From: an uncultured Pontibacter sp.
GTDB taxonomy: Bacteria; Bacteroidota; Bacteroidia; Cytophagales; Hymenobacteraceae
Assembly (NCBI RefSeq): GCF_947499215.1
Contig: NZ_CANMNI010000002.1
Span: 186,001-250,000, forward strand
Reading direction: 5' to 3'
DNA: 64,000 nt
The translations under genes and the position numbers were made by a program. Under the pieces are notes generated by a model. That model was given only the letters and a program-made list of their open reading frames with translations. It had not been told where the DNA came from and made no database searches. Position 1 is the stretch's first letter. Each line of letters opens with the position of its first letter. Shown here one piece after another: positions 63,689 through 64,000 of this stretch.

Positions 63689-64000
63689 TTAACTCTGTGT
63701 CAACTCCTTGATTTTCTCCATCAGGAAACGTGTCGAAAAGGGCTTCGGAATGTACAGGTCCGCCCCCACATCGTAGCCTTTTTTAATGTCAGCGTCCTTG
63801 GTCTTGGCGCTCATGAAAATGACCTTGGCCCCGCTCATATCTTCCTGTCCGCGTATGTGGCGGCATACCTCGTAGCCATCCACATCAGGCATCATGATGT
63901 CGAGCAACACCACATCGGGCCGCTCCTTGTCCACACTCTCCATGGCCTCGGTACCGTTGCGAGCCACAAACACCTGATAGCCGCTCTTGCGCATCAGGAA
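63689..64000 (-). CDS. Response regulator receiver protein (5' end cut by window edge)
   Basis: At least 104 visible residues. The frame runs on past position 64000, so the ATG at 63994 is internal (preceding codons read F-L). Receiver motifs: VVLLDIMMPDVDGYEV with phospho-Asp, VIFMSAKTKD with Ser/Thr, and YIPKPFS with Lys, with the C-terminal helix EKIKELTQS as the end, so no output domain follows. 22 bp before the PrpE-like gene, the order suggesting a regulator tied to the acetate module. The kinase is presumably to the right. Confidence 0.85.
   Translation of the reverse strand, partial: FLMRKSGYQVFVARNGTEAMESVDKERPDVVLLDIMMPDVDGYEVCRHIRGQEDMSGAKVIFMSAKTKDADIKKGYDVGADLYIPKPFSTRFLMEKIKELTQS

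Overview
The window comes from a Bacteroidota chromosome, most likely Cytophagales/Hymenobacteraceae and Pontibacter-like (inference). The evidence is two SusC/SusD pairs, a TAnnTTTG-type promoter, few Shine-Dalgarno sequences, PorT-like barrels, a prfB gene with the conserved frameshift, and G+C-rich intergenic repeats of the kind seen in this group. I see no rRNA, tRNA, CRISPR array, phage or transposase.

Layout. 1-2.8 kb: a CPBP protease cut by the left edge, then two single-gene lipoprotein modules whose ends behave like integron cassettes (attC-like sites), then a broken DUF4870 gene. 2.8-5.1 kb: a serine hydrolase, a methyltransferase and a small helical protein. 5.1-11.4 kb: a TetR regulator and a TolC/adaptor/RND efflux operon sharing one palindromic operator, closed by a strong terminator. 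11.4-14.2 kb: a MoxR/chelatase-like AAA+ ATPase with its VWA partner. 14.3-20.1 kb: DUF427, acyl-ACP desaturase, a three-gene deoxy-amino-sugar unit (GT2, FdtB-like, FdtA-like), an EamA exporter and YigZ. 20.1-30.4 kb: CorA, a 904-aa orphan membrane-anchored protein, a double Usp protein, an ATP-grasp protein, a lipoprotein, Dtd, MazG, ComB and GcvT. 30.8-34.5 kb: a CHASE3 histidine kinase with a receiver protein, RNase HII and a PorT-like barrel.

34.6-44.6 kb: two paralogous SusC/SusD pairs arranged head to head around an AT-rich spacer of about 0.8 kb. 44.7-53.4 kb: a long minus-strand run (RidA, Nudix, PlsC, GatC, a 1014-aa TPR membrane protein, an ABC ATPase, PduO-type adenosyltransferase, IlvE, RF2). 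53.5-56.8 kb: small exported or unknown proteins. 56.8-64 kb: an acetate/propionate activation module (DnaQ-like exonuclease, cNMP/CBS/DUF294 protein, Acs, PrpE-like ligase) with a receiver protein cut by the right edge.

The most unusual signals are not genes. (1) The nonamer AGGTATAGC is present at least 28 times on the two strands, in coding and non-coding DNA and in several reading frames, where about 0.5 would be expected; the core GGTATA occurs about 130 times against about 31. It behaves like a genome-wide signal word, for example an uptake sequence or a binding or modification site. (2) The two adjacent cassettes have own-end/own-attC complementarity of 8 and 9 bp, the signature of integron cassettes, with no integrase in view.
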